Shown in pieces: positions 45,618 to 53,238 of a stretch of 64,000 nucleotides of DNA. The DNA is from DATIRA01 sp963766505. GTDB lineage: Bacteria; Pseudomonadota; Gammaproteobacteria; Steroidobacterales; Steroidobacteraceae. How positions within the stretch are numbered: position 1 is the stretch's first letter; each line of letters starts with the position of its first letter. The translations under genes and the position numbers were made by a program. Below the pieces are notes generated by a model, which worked only from the letters and a program-made list of their open reading frames with translations, ran no database searches and had not been told where the DNA came from. The stretch covers positions 248,001 to 312,000 of the forward strand of contig CAVYAL010000002.1 of assembly GCA_963766505.1 (NCBI GenBank), given 5' to 3'.

Positions 45618-46709
45618 TCAGTGACCGAGTGCGGGGTAGTCGCTGTAGCCCTCGGCGTCGGCCGTGTAGAAAAATTCCTCGCGCGGCGCTGCGAGGCTCG
45701 CACCGGTCTTGAAGCGCTCGACCAGGTCCGGATTCGCGATGAAAGGCCGACCGAACACCGCGAGCTGGATGAGGCCGCTGTCGAGCAGCCGCGTTGCGGT
45801 CTCAGCAGTGAGGTTGCCCGCTGCGATCAGCGTTCCTTTGACGTGCGGGCGGAGCGCGGGGAGGATCGCGCCCGGATCGCCGGCGTTGTTGAGCTGCGGA
45901 CTGAACGCGTCGGGCAGCATGACGTGCACGTATGCCATGTCCGACGTGGGCAATGCGTCGAGCAGTGCGCGGTGGGTCTCGAGCGGATCAGCGTCGATCA
46001 GATCGTTGAACATGTGGCCCGGGGATAAGCGTATGGCGGTGCGGGCGACACCGATGGCGGCGGCAACCGCTTCGACGACCTCGACGACGAAACGGATGCG
46101 GCCCTGCACGGAAGTGCCGTAGCCGTCGCTGCGCAGGTTGGTGTTCGAGGCCAGGAACTGGTTCAGCAGGTAACCGTTTGCGGAGTGCAACTCGACGCCG
46201 TCGAAGCCGGCGGCGATGGCATTGCGCGCAGCCGCGACGAATTCCTCGACGAGCGCCGGCAGTTCGCTCGTCTCCAGCGCACGCGGCGTTGGGTAGTCCT
46301 GCAGTTGCTGCTGGTCGGTCCACATCTGCCCAGCGGGCTTCACGGCCGAGGGTGCGACCGGTGCATCCGGAATCTGCCGGTTCAGGGGATGGGCAATACG
46401 GCCGCAGTGCATGATCTGCAGGAACATCCGGGCACCCCGAGCGTGAACCGCGTCCGTGACGCTCTTCCAGGCGGCGACCTGCTCCGGCGTGTGGATGCCG
46501 GGAGTCCGGCAGTAGCCCTGGCCGGCGAAGCTCGGCTGGGTGCCCTCGGTGATGATGAGCCCTGCGCCGGCGCGCTGCGCGTAGTAGTCGCGCACGAAGG
46601 GCTTCGGCACGCCCATCGCGTCGGCCCGGTTGCGGGTGAGCGGTGCCATTACTACGCGGTTCTGCAGTGGCAGGCCGTTGAGGTTGGTCGGATCGAACAG
46701 GGTGCTCAC
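45618..46709 (-). CDS. nemA: Old yellow enzyme-type alkene reductase (NemA-like)
   Basis: FMN-dependent NAD(P)H oxidoreductase of 363 aa that reduces activated alkenes such as N-ethylmaleimide. Motifs: Ala-Pro-Leu-Thr-Arg-Asn-Arg near 23, Gln-Ile-Met-His-Cys-Gly-Arg near 100, the substrate-binding His-Ser-Ala-Asn-Gly-Tyr-Leu-Leu-Asn-Gln-Phe loop (His-x-x-Asn type), and the phosphate-binding Phe-Gly-Arg-Pro-Phe-Ile-Ala-Asn near the end. GTG 46709 gives the family start (Ser-Thr-Leu-Phe-Asp-Pro). No TetR-type repressor gene is adjacent. Confidence 0.92.
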   Translation of the reverse strand: MSTLFDPTNLNGLPLQNRVVMAPLTRNRADAMGVPKPFVRDYYAQRAGAGLIITEGTQPSFAGQGYCRTPGIHTPEQVAAWKSVTDAVHARGARMFLQIMHCGRIAHPLNRQIPDAPVAPSAVKPAGQMWTDQQQLQDYPTPRALETSELPALVEEFVAAARNAIAAGFDGVELHSANGYLLNQFLASNTNLRSDGYGTSVQGRIRFVVEVVEAVAAAIGVARTAIRLSPGHMFNDLIDADPLETHRALLDALPTSDMAYVHVMLPDAFSPQLNNAGDPGAILPALRPHVKGTLIAAGNLTAETATRLLDSGLIQLAVFGRPFIANPDLVERFKTGASLAAPREEFFYTADAEGYSDYPALGH

Positions 46710-46943
46710 TGCGCGGACTCCAGATTGCCAGGGCAACGCCCGCTCGAAATGGCGGGCTGAAGTCGCCGAGTTCGACGCCGCCGCCAGCACGGATTCAGGG
46801 ATGCCCGACGCAGGGCTGAGCGGAGGAGGGTGGCCGAGGCCGATGCCGCGGTTTCCGTGTGCAGCCCGTCCTCGCGCGAGATTGCATGGCTAAATACCAG
46901 TCGCGCGGTATGCTGCGAAGTGAAGCGGTACGAGGGCAAGAGC

Positions 46944-47513
46944 ATGAGCGAACTGGACGAGCTGGCGCAGCGGCTGCCGACCCAGGTGAGTCTCGACGAG
47001 CTGGAGGTGCCCGAGGCGACGTCAGCGCAGCTTCGTGCGCTCGCAGACAGCGTGCGTGGGGCCGGCCAGGCGAAGGAGCTGCGGGGCTTCGCTGCCGGTG
47101 CGCCGGGTGGAACCCGTGCGGCGGGACTCTTCGCAGGCGGCAGTGGTACCGGGAAGACGATGGCGGCGCAGGCGCTCGCGCGCGAGCTCGGTGCCGCGCT
47201 CTACCGGGTGGATCTCGCGGCAGTCGCGAGCAAGTACATCGGCGAGACGGAGAAGAACCTGGACCGAATCTTCCGCAAGGCCGAGGGCTCCGGTGCAGTC
47301 CTGCTGTTCGATGAAGCCGACGCGCTGTTCGGCAAGCGCAGCGAGGTCAAGGACAGCCACGATCGCCACGCGAACATCGAAGTGAGCTACCTGTTGCAGC
47401 GCATCGAGGCGTTCGGTGGCGTGGTGATCCTGAGCACCAACAGCAAGTCGGCGATCGACGAGGCCTTCCTGCGCAGGCTCCGATTCGTGATCGAGTTTCC
47501 GGGGCCGCGGTGA
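46944..47513 (+). CDS. Orphan minimal AAA ATPase core, related to contractile-injection-system ATPases
   Basis: A 189-aa protein. Walker A is Gly-Gly-Ser-Gly-Thr-Gly-Lys71-Thr; Walker B is Leu-Leu-Phe-Asp-Glu-Ala-Asp near 123. The stretches Ser-Lys-Tyr-Ile-Gly-Glu-Thr-Glu-Lys-Asn and Phe-Gly-Lys-Arg-Ser-Glu-Val-Lys-Asp-Ser-His-Asp-Arg match the C-terminal ATPase module of large eCIS-associated AAA proteins. The protein stops just after Arg-Arg-Leu-Arg-Phe-Val-Ile-Glu-Phe-Pro, so the helical lid is missing, and the N-terminal part of the large proteins is missing too. ATG 46944 follows GAGGG; GTG 46920 is an alternative. The stop overlaps the next gene by 1 nt (TGATG). No other eCIS gene is in the window. 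Confidence 0.8.
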   Translation: MSELDELAQRLPTQVSLDELEVPEATSAQLRALADSVRGAGQAKELRGFAAGAPGGTRAAGLFAGGSGTGKTMAAQALARELGAALYRVDLAAVASKYIGETEKNLDRIFRKAEGSGAVLLFDEADALFGKRSEVKDSHDRHANIEVSYLLQRIEAFGGVVILSTNSKSAIDEAFLRRLRFVIEFPGPR

Positions 47514-47881
47514 TGTTTCGCCGAGTGAGGTACAGCGTGACTCGTGCGTTCGTCACGTTCGCCGCAATTGTCGTTGCGGGGTGCGTATCGGTTCCGGACC
47601 GGGGGATGCCCGTCGGCGTTCCAGCGCCGCCCGTTCGGCTGATCGCGGCCGGGGACCTCGAGTTGCCGGGGGGCTGCGAGTTTCTGGATGGGGTGCTGTA
47701 CCGCAGTGAGTTCGTGGTGCAGGGCGATGGTCGCGTCGTCGACATACGGCCGGGTCCTGCGCCCGCGTGTCTGCAGGCGGCGCTCGCCGACTGGCTCGGC
47801 AGCTTCCAGTACGCTCCGCCCGGAGAGGCTGTTGCGACGACGTTCGACTGGATGGCGGTCACAGCCAGGCGCAGCGACTGA
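47513..47881 (+). CDS. Small lipoprotein with TonB-C-like domain
   Basis: A 122-aa protein: lipobox Val-Val-Ala-Gly-Cys (Cys24), then a roughly 90-residue domain with Gly-Val-Leu-Tyr-Arg-Ser-Glu-Phe-Val-Val-x-Gly-Asp-Gly-Arg-Val, resembling the TonB C-terminal or energy-transducer fold. It is translationally coupled to the AAA gene (1-nt overlap); GTG 47510 is an alternative start. Function unknown. Confidence 0.72.
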   Translation: MFRRVRYSVTRAFVTFAAIVVAGCVSVPDRGMPVGVPAPPVRLIAAGDLELPGGCEFLDGVLYRSEFVVQGDGRVVDIRPGPAPACLQAALADWLGSFQYAPPGEAVATTFDWMAVTARRSD

Positions 47882-47918
47882 CGCGGCAGGGACCTCGCTG
47901 GTGTGCGAGCAGCAGGGG

Positions 47919-48149
47919 ATGAAGGGCCTCAAGGAGGCCAAGGAGCTGGTGGACGGTTACGTAGCGATGCACCCGGAGATCGAGGTGCAGCTCGAGCAGC
48001 GGCGAGCGCTCGGAAAGCGAAACTGGCTCGCGTGGATCGTGTTCCTGGGGCTGCTGGCCCTGTTCGCGGTCCAGTGTCGTTCGTTAAGGGCCGGAGAGCG
48101 GCCGTTCCGCTCTCCGGATCTCCCTGTGGGCGCTGCTACCTGCCTGTAG
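47919..48149 (+). CDS. Small single-pass membrane protein, unknown
   Basis: A 76-aa product: an amphipathic charged N-terminus (Lys-Glu-Ala-Lys-Glu-Leu-Val-Asp-Gly-Tyr, then Glu-Val-Gln-Leu-Glu) and one membrane helix (Asn-Trp-Leu-Ala-Trp-Ile-Val-Phe-Leu, about residues 37-55). A GTG at 47901 is an alternative start. Its last codons run through an 11-bp perfect hairpin and overlap the convergent gene by 14 nt, so the annotated C-terminus may be wrong. Confidence 0.55.
   Translation: MKGLKEAKELVDGYVAMHPEIEVQLEQRRALGKRNWLAWIVFLGLLALFAVQCRSLRAGERPFRSPDLPVGAATCL
48091..48117. terminator. Bidirectional terminator-like hairpin
   Basis: Perfect 11-nt arms (48091-48101 and 48107-48117) with a 5-nt loop, at the meeting point of two convergent genes. 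There is no clear T-run on either side, so termination strength is uncertain. Confidence 0.5.
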
Positions 48150-48897
48150 CGCGGATGATGACCTTCTCCGCCGGGAATGCATCGATCGCCAGCCGGCTGC
48201 GCAGATTGGCGATAGAAGAAGTTCCGATCAGTCCGGTCTGCGTGACTTCAAGCCGACCCGGTGTGCCCTCCGGCACCCCGAATTCGGCGCGCAGTGGGCC
48301 GCTCGCCCTTGCGCGAAGCGAGATGACCTCCCATGCCTGCCCTGGCTCCGGGCAGGCTTCCAGTTGATTGACGTCCGGCAACGGTGCACCGGGCGCCGTA
48401 TTCTTGAGCTTCACCTGGATCAGCGCGTCGCCCAAGCTTAGTGGCTGAAAGCCTCCGACCGTGCCATAGCCGAACAGCGGATTGAACTCGGCATCGAATG
48501 CACGCATGTAGGCGTTGCTCGCATGCATGACGATCCTGACGTCCGCGAGGCCGCTGGGCAGTGCGCTCTCGGACACGGAGCCGTCCACCACGGTGCCGAA
48601 TTCTCCTTCGTCGAATTGGCCGAGAGAATCTACGAGGGCAGTGAGGCCCGTCTTCGGGTCGGTCCAGAACAGAAAGAATGTGAAAGCGAAGCCGCCGTCA
48701 TCGCACGCCGGGCCGCCGTAGTAGCTGGCATCACAGTCAAGGCCCTGGTCGTTGAAGACCGCGCACCAGGTCGACTGGCGCGACGTGAAATCCGCAATCG
48801 GTCTCTGATCTGCACTGGCGGGCACCGCTGCCGCAAGCAGGACGAGCGCCACCGCACCCTTCATTGACCACCTGTTCACGAATGTCCCCCTTTTCAT
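48136..48897 (-). CDS. Secreted protein of unknown function
   Basis: A 253-aa exported protein. The signal peptide ends near Ala-Ser-Ala-Asp (about 30). The rest is beta-rich with four or more Cys (Trp-Cys-Ala-Val, Leu-Asp-Cys-Asp, Pro-Ala-Cys-Asp, Glu-Ala-Cys-Pro) that may pair in the periplasm. I do not recognise a family. AAGGAG lies about 7 nt before ATG 48897, a strong site. Confidence 0.75.
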   Translation of the reverse strand: MKRGTFVNRWSMKGAVALVLLAAAVPASADQRPIADFTSRQSTWCAVFNDQGLDCDASYYGGPACDDGGFAFTFFLFWTDPKTGLTALVDSLGQFDEGEFGTVVDGSVSESALPSGLADVRIVMHASNAYMRAFDAEFNPLFGYGTVGGFQPLSLGDALIQVKLKNTAPGAPLPDVNQLEACPEPGQAWEVISLRARASGPLRAEFGVPEGTPGRLEVTQTGLIGTSSIANLRSRLAIDAFPAEKVIIRATGR

Positions 48898-49017
48898 GAT
48901 CGTCTCCTTGAATCACCGATGTCCTTGCGGGTCTTCTCTGTACGCGACCGGCGACTCGCCGGTTGCCGGCCGGATTTATGAGCTTCGGCCACGGGCTGGC
49001 ACAGATAGGGCTTTCCC

Positions 49018-49365
49018 TTAATCCGAACGGGTGATACGTGCGGCTTCGTTGGGGACGCATCCGAAGTTTGCAGTTGCCGCGTGCAGCAGGTGCGCCGACC
49101 GGCCGGGATCGACAACGCGAGCAGGGCTGAAAACGTGGGTTGCGAATAAGGGCGTCACGATGAAGAAAAGGTCGGAGTCGATTTCCTTCAGTCGGGCAGC
49201 GAATTCCACGCCCCGATTCAGCACGCCGAAAAAGGACAGGGTCAGTATCCCGGTACCGAAAACGTAGAGAAAGGACACGACCAGCGCCTGGAACGTGCTG
49301 AGGCGTCTGCCGACGAAATAGGCGGTCGCAAGGTATGCGAAATTGACGGTTCCATCGTAATCAAA
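49018..49365 (-). pseudogene. 5'-truncated membrane protein fragment
   Basis: The minus-strand frame is open from 49365 (in-frame TGA at 49366-49368) to the stop at 49018. It reads like a genuine membrane protein: Asp-Gly-Thr-Val-Asn-Phe-Ala-Tyr-Leu-Ala-Thr-Ala-Tyr-Phe-Val-Gly-Arg-Arg-Leu-Ser, then a helix of Val, Leu, Phe and Tyr, and a second cytoplasmic stretch. The only in-frame start is GTG 49278, inside a membrane helix. The coding pattern begins where direct repeat A ends, so the repeat appears to have removed the 5' end. Confidence 0.6.
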
Positions 49366-49570
49366 TCATCCGTTCAGGTGATTGATCGACCGAGGTTGCG
49401 GGCGTAGAAGCCACAGCAAGAGTACCGAGCCTGCCAGCAGAGGCTCGGCCGAACAGAACAACACAGGGGGTCGTCGTGGCAATTCGCCACACGGATGCCG
49501 GCCCGCCCGGAAGGGAGGCTGTCCTGTTGCCGGACCACGGGACCTTCCGGAACCACTGGCGTTTGCTGCC
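49354..49570. repeat. Direct repeat, copy A (about 217 bp)
   Basis: About 90 percent identical by eye to copy B at 50908-51123, in the same orientation. It starts with an inverted pair, AATCATC (49364-49370) and GGTGATT (49377-49383), around CGTTCA. Further conserved stems are CCGAGCC/GGCTCGG and GTGGC/GCCAC, while their loops differ between copies. Substitutions do not favour third codon positions in the one frame I checked, so this looks like a structured non-coding element. Broken reading frames abut it on both sides. Confidence 0.8.
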
Positions 49571-49976
49571 GGCACTACACGCAACCATTCTCACCACAGA
49601 GTGGGACAATCAACTCTGCATCGATCCCGACACGAACTACTCGGTGGACGAGTTGCGGGCTATAGCGACGTCCAGCGTGGATGCGTTCACAGATATCGAG
49701 GTGCAGGTCGACGGCATCCCGGTCGAGGACGTAGCGGCGTACCGAACAGTTACGCCTGAGTTCTATGCGACCACTGCCGAGCAGTTCTGCGAAGAGCCGG
49801 CCGGCACGTACGGACCGATGGTGGCCGACGGCTACGCACTCCTGCTCGCGCCGCTATCCGTTGGTGTGCACACCATCCACTTGTCTGGTGTGATTGTTAC
49901 GGACCCCTCTGCCCCGTCCCAGAACCTCGATGTAGACATCACGTGGTACATCACTGTCGTGCCGCATCGGAAGTAG
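49571..49976 (+). pseudogene. 5'-truncated secreted-protein fragment
   Basis: About 135 codons that resemble the C-terminal part of a secreted protein: Glu-Trp-Asp-Asn-Gln-Leu-Cys-Ile-Asp, then Val-Ala-Asp-Gly-Tyr-Ala-Leu-Leu-Leu-Ala-Pro-Leu-Ser-Val-Gly-Val-His-Thr-Ile-His and Asp-Ile-Thr-Trp-Tyr-Ile-Thr-Val. Signal peptide and domain start are missing. The frame continues leftwards only into repeat A (GTG 49476), which supplies unrelated residues. It could be expressed as a fusion, but decay is more likely. Confidence 0.6.
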
Positions 49977-49992
49977 CAGGCGCGCGCCAAAT

Positions 49993-50706
49993 CTACAAGG
50001 TGCGCGGTCCCAGCGACAGCAGCTGCAGTAGTTCCCCCTGGGAGTGCACCTCGCACTTCAGGAAGATGTGATGGAGCTGGGTCTTGGCAGTGTTGATGGA
50101 CACGCATAACTGATCGGCAGCGTCCTCCAGCGACTCACCGGTGAAGAGCAGGAGCGTAAGGGCTGCCTCTGCGTCGCTAAGATTGTAGAGGTCGGTAAGA
50201 ATCCTCCTCGAGACGCGGCGACCCGTGTGAGGCTCGTAGATCATGAGCACGTGTCGAATTTCGGATGTGCCACTGTCGCGGGTCACGGTGGCTGACAGGG
50301 AACTGAGCAGTAAACGATAGGGGCCACGACCCGCCCCGGCGTCGACGCGCATGACGGCTGAACAGTCGGTGAGTGTCTCCGAGGAAGAGCGAGTCAACTC
50401 AAGCGACCGACTCAAGAATGACTGCAGCCGCGCCTGGGCGTGAGGCTCGTTGAAAACGAGGTGCCCGTCCACTACAGCCATTGCGGGGGTGGACTGAATC
50501 AGGCGAAGCGCGGCGCCATTTGCGAAGTGAACACGTCGATCCTGATCGAAGATCAGGATTCCGCGATTCAGCTTGTCGAGTACCGCCTCGGCGGCGCGAT
50601 CACCCCGCGGATGGGAATTGAGACCCTTAGCATCATCAGGCTGGCTGTCGAATTTAGGCTGAACATCGTTCCCGGAAGGCGGCACCGGCCGAGGATCCCT
50701 GTCCAT
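49993..50706 (-). CDS. PAS-LuxR transcriptional regulator (paralogue)
   Basis: A 237-aa protein with a PAS-like sensor (about 40-160, Leu-Asn-Arg-Gly-Ile-Leu-Ile-Phe-Asp) and a C-terminal LuxR HTH (about 175-232, Cys-Val-Ser-Ile-Asn-Thr-Ala-Lys-Thr-Gln-Leu). The C-terminus Leu-Ser-Leu-Gly-Pro-Arg-Thr-Leu is identical to that of the regulator at 39107-39874. ATG 50706 is preceded by GGGAG. The gene lies between two direct repeats, so it may have arrived or been duplicated with them. Confidence 0.87.
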   Translation of the reverse strand: MDRDPRPVPPSGNDVQPKFDSQPDDAKGLNSHPRGDRAAEAVLDKLNRGILIFDQDRRVHFANGAALRLIQSTPAMAVVDGHLVFNEPHAQARLQSFLSRSLELTRSSSETLTDCSAVMRVDAGAGRGPYRLLLSSLSATVTRDSGTSEIRHVLMIYEPHTGRRVSRRILTDLYNLSDAEAALTLLLFTGESLEDAADQLCVSINTAKTQLHHIFLKCEVHSQGELLQLLSLGPRTL

Positions 50707-50907
50707 CGTCTCGCTCCCTCTCTATTGCACCTGCACGCCGCGTAGGGCATCTGGCGATCAACTTCCTGTCTAACAATGATCGGGCAGGCACGCAGCGTCT
50801 ATCGCAGAGTCTGTAAAGACTGTCAATGCGGGCCTCTAGCGTAGATCCTTGGCCAGGCGTCAACCCGGACGAGTGAAACCCTGTCCGGGGCGCCCGCTCT
50901 GATTCCT

Positions 50908-51123
50908 ATCGCAATCAAATCACCCGTTCAGGTGATTGATCGACCGAGGTCGCGGGCGTAGAAGCCATGGCAAGAGCACCGAGCCTGCCAGGGGGGCTCG
51001 GCCGAACAGAAGAACACAGGGGGTCGTCGTGGCAGTTCGCCACACGGATGCCGACCCGCCCGGTAGGGAGGCCGTCCTGTTGCCGGACCACTGGACCTTC
51101 CGGAACCACTGGCGTTTGCTGCC
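50908..51123. repeat. Direct repeat, copy B (about 216 bp)
   Basis: Second copy of the element at 49354-49570. The terminal inverted pair is perfect here: AATCACC (50918-50924) and GGTGATT (50931-50937) with the same CGTTCA loop. The CCGAGCC/GGCTCGG stem is kept, although its loop is 1 nt shorter than in copy A. It lies 222 bp upstream of the amidase start, so it could also act as a leader or regulatory element for that gene. Confidence 0.8.
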
Positions 51124-51345
51124 AACGGTGTTGCCGGTGCCGTTGCGCCTGATGAGCGCGCGACCGGCGCGCGGCAGGTTGACTTCTCTCGATGACCGGC
51201 ATGAGCGGGGGACCCACGGTCCGGGATTCCCCGCCGCCAGTGCCGCGGGCGTTCGGCGACCGCTCGGCGGCGATGAAATCCGGGGGACCGACGACTTTTG
51301 TTGCGTCAACGGATGAAACGCACGACCCGTGCGAAGGAGAAGCAG

Positions 51346-53016
51346 ATGAACGCACGACCTCCGAGGATGGGTGTACCGACACGCGGCTTCACGCGGCGCG
51401 AGTTCCTGGGTGCCAGCGCGCTCGGTAGTGCCGCGCTGCTCGGCGGTGGCTGGTCCGCCGGGCTCGGTGCGGCGCCGCGACGGGTGCTGGGATTCTCGGG
51501 CGATGGCGAGCCGTGGATGGATGCCACCATTCCGCAGCTGCAGGCGATGATGCAGACGGGCCAGCTCACCAGCCGATCACTGACGCAAGGCTACCTTGCG
51601 CGAATCGCCAGCCTGAACCCGCTGCTGCATGCGGTCATCGAGACCAACCCGCAAGCCGTGTCGATCGCGGTCCAGCGGGACAATGAGCGACGTGCCGGGC
51701 GACTGCGCGGGCCGCTGCACGGCATCCCCGTGATCCTCAAGGACAACATCGCCACCGGGGATAGCATGCAGACGACGGCCGGCTCGCTCGCGCTGGTTAA
51801 CAGTCGCGTGCCGTCAGATGCGCCGCTCGTGGCCCGGTTGCGCGCGGCCGGCGCCGTCATCCTGGGCAAGGCGAACCTCTCGGAGTGGGCGAATTTCCGC
51901 GGCTTCGGTTCCTCCGACGGCTGGAGTGCGCGCGGAGGTTTCACGCGCTGCGCCTACCAGTTCGGCAACAGTCCGCTCGGATCGAGCGCGGGTTCGGCGG
52001 TCGCACCGCCCGCGAACCTGTGCGCGGTGGCCGTCGGCACCGAGACCGACGGGTCAATCCTGGCGCCGTCGGATCACAACTCCGCGTTCGGGCTCAAGCC
52101 TACCGTGGGCCTGATCTCCGGGGAGGGCATCATCCCGATCGCCCGCAGCCAGGACACGGCCGGGCCGATGACGCGCAACGTGACCGACGCGGCTCTGACG
52201 CTCGGCGCGATGGCGACGGGCAACCGGGACTACAGCGGCGCCCTCGTGCGCGGCGCACTCAACGGCGCGCGGATCGGCGTCGACTGGAAGTATTTCCTCG
52301 ACCCATTCTGGGGGAATCCGGACACTTTCCCGTGGATGCAGCAAGTGCTGGCGGCGCTGCAGGACCTCGGCGCCACGCTGGTGGATGTCGAGACCGACCC
52401 GTCGTTCCTGCTCGAGCTGGATGAGCTGACTGTGCTCCTGTACGAGTTCAAGGTGCAGATCGCCGAGTACCTCTCGACGCTGCGCCACGCCGAGGCCCGC
52501 ACGCTCGGCGACCTGATCGCCTTCAACAACAGCCACTGCTGGCAGGAGATGAAGTACTTCGGCCAGGAGCTGTTCGAGTGGGCCGAGACGACCAGCGGCG
52601 ACCTCACCGATCCGGAGTACACGGAGGCACGGGCGCGCTGCATCCTGGGGGCCCGCGTCAACGGCATCGACGCCGCCCTCAACTCGACTGACCCGCCACT
52701 CGACGTGCTGGTCGCTCCCACGTGGGCCTGGCTCTATTCGTTCGCCGCCGTGGCCGGCTACCCGAGCACCTCGCTCCCAGTCGGCTTCTACGCCGACGGC
52801 AGCCCGATCGGCTTTTGCATGGTGGGCAGCGCCTGGCAGGAGCACAAGCTGCTCGCATTCAACTACGACCTCGAGCAGGAGCTGAATGCCCAGCGGCCGC
52901 CGCAGTTCCTCGGCACGGTGCCGGACGAGCCGCCGGACGCCGGGTTCTGCAGTGGCAAGCCGAAGATGCACGGGGGCACCGGCAAGATCCACTGGAGGAG
53001 CAAGCGGATCATCTAG
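51346..53016 (+). CDS. Tat-exported amidase (amidase signature family)
   Basis: A 556-aa hydrolase. A twin-arginine signal (Thr-Arg-Arg-Glu-Phe-Leu-Gly at 16-22) is followed by an Ala/Gly-rich hydrophobic segment. The amidase-signature triad is visible: Lys132 in Ile-Leu-Lys-Asp-Asn, the cis-Ser in Gly-Ser-Ser-Ala-Gly-Ser (212-217), and nucleophile Ser237 in Glu-Thr-Asp-Gly-Ser-Ile. The usual Gly-Gly-Ser-Ser-Gly-Gly is Gly-Ser-Ser-Ala-Gly. ATG 51346 has AAGGAGA about 6 nt upstream. The substrate is unknown; periplasmic location suggests amide or peptide turnover. Confidence 0.91.
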   Translation: MNARPPRMGVPTRGFTRREFLGASALGSAALLGGGWSAGLGAAPRRVLGFSGDGEPWMDATIPQLQAMMQTGQLTSRSLTQGYLARIASLNPLLHAVIETNPQAVSIAVQRDNERRAGRLRGPLHGIPVILKDNIATGDSMQTTAGSLALVNSRVPSDAPLVARLRAAGAVILGKANLSEWANFRGFGSSDGWSARGGFTRCAYQFGNSPLGSSAGSAVAPPANLCAVAVGTETDGSILAPSDHNSAFGLKPTVGLISGEGIIPIARSQDTAGPMTRNVTDAALTLGAMATGNRDYSGALVRGALNGARIGVDWKYFLDPFWGNPDTFPWMQQVLAALQDLGATLVDVETDPSFLLELDELTVLLYEFKVQIAEYLSTLRHAEARTLGDLIAFNNSHCWQEMKYFGQELFEWAETTSGDLTDPEYTEARARCILGARVNGIDAALNSTDPPLDVLVAPTWAWLYSFAAVAGYPSTSLPVGFYADGSPIGFCMVGSAWQEHKLLAFNYDLEQELNAQRPPQFLGTVPDEPPDAGFCSGKPKMHGGTGKIHWRSKRII

Positions 53017-53053
53017 CTCGCGAAGCTGGCGCGCGCGGGGAAATCGCGGCGGG

Positions 53054-53121
53054 CGCACTGGTTCGAGACCTGGCCCGAGACGGCAGGGAAGCCCAGGGGG
53101 TGACGGACTCGAACCAGTGGC
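53054..53121. repeat. Long nested inverted repeat after the amidase gene
   Basis: Perfect 12-nt arms at 53056-53067 (CACTGGTTCGAG) and 53108-53119 (CTCGAACCAGTG), 40 nt apart. A second, inner pairing (CCTGG with CCAGG) lies within the loop. It starts 37 nt after the amidase stop. It could be a large terminator-type hairpin or a site-specific recombination remnant. There is no T-run. Confidence 0.65.
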
Positions 53122-53238
53122 GGCCCGCGATGCTGCGGTCGTCGAGTCAACGGAAACACGGGGCTGAAGGCTGCAAACGTCTTTGCCGTGAAGACCGTGA
53201 CGCAGCGAAGCCAACGTCGGCTCTCCAGTCGGCGATGC

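Noticed and set aside
49374..49556. Conserved minus-strand frame inside repeats A and B as a gene
   Set aside because: It differs between copies by indels and non-synonymous changes and has no ribosome site; stems are better conserved than codons.
53054..53121. tRNA-like T-arm (GGTTCGA)
   Set aside because: The GTTCGAG stretch is part of a long inverted repeat; there is no acceptor stem, anticodon arm or CCA.
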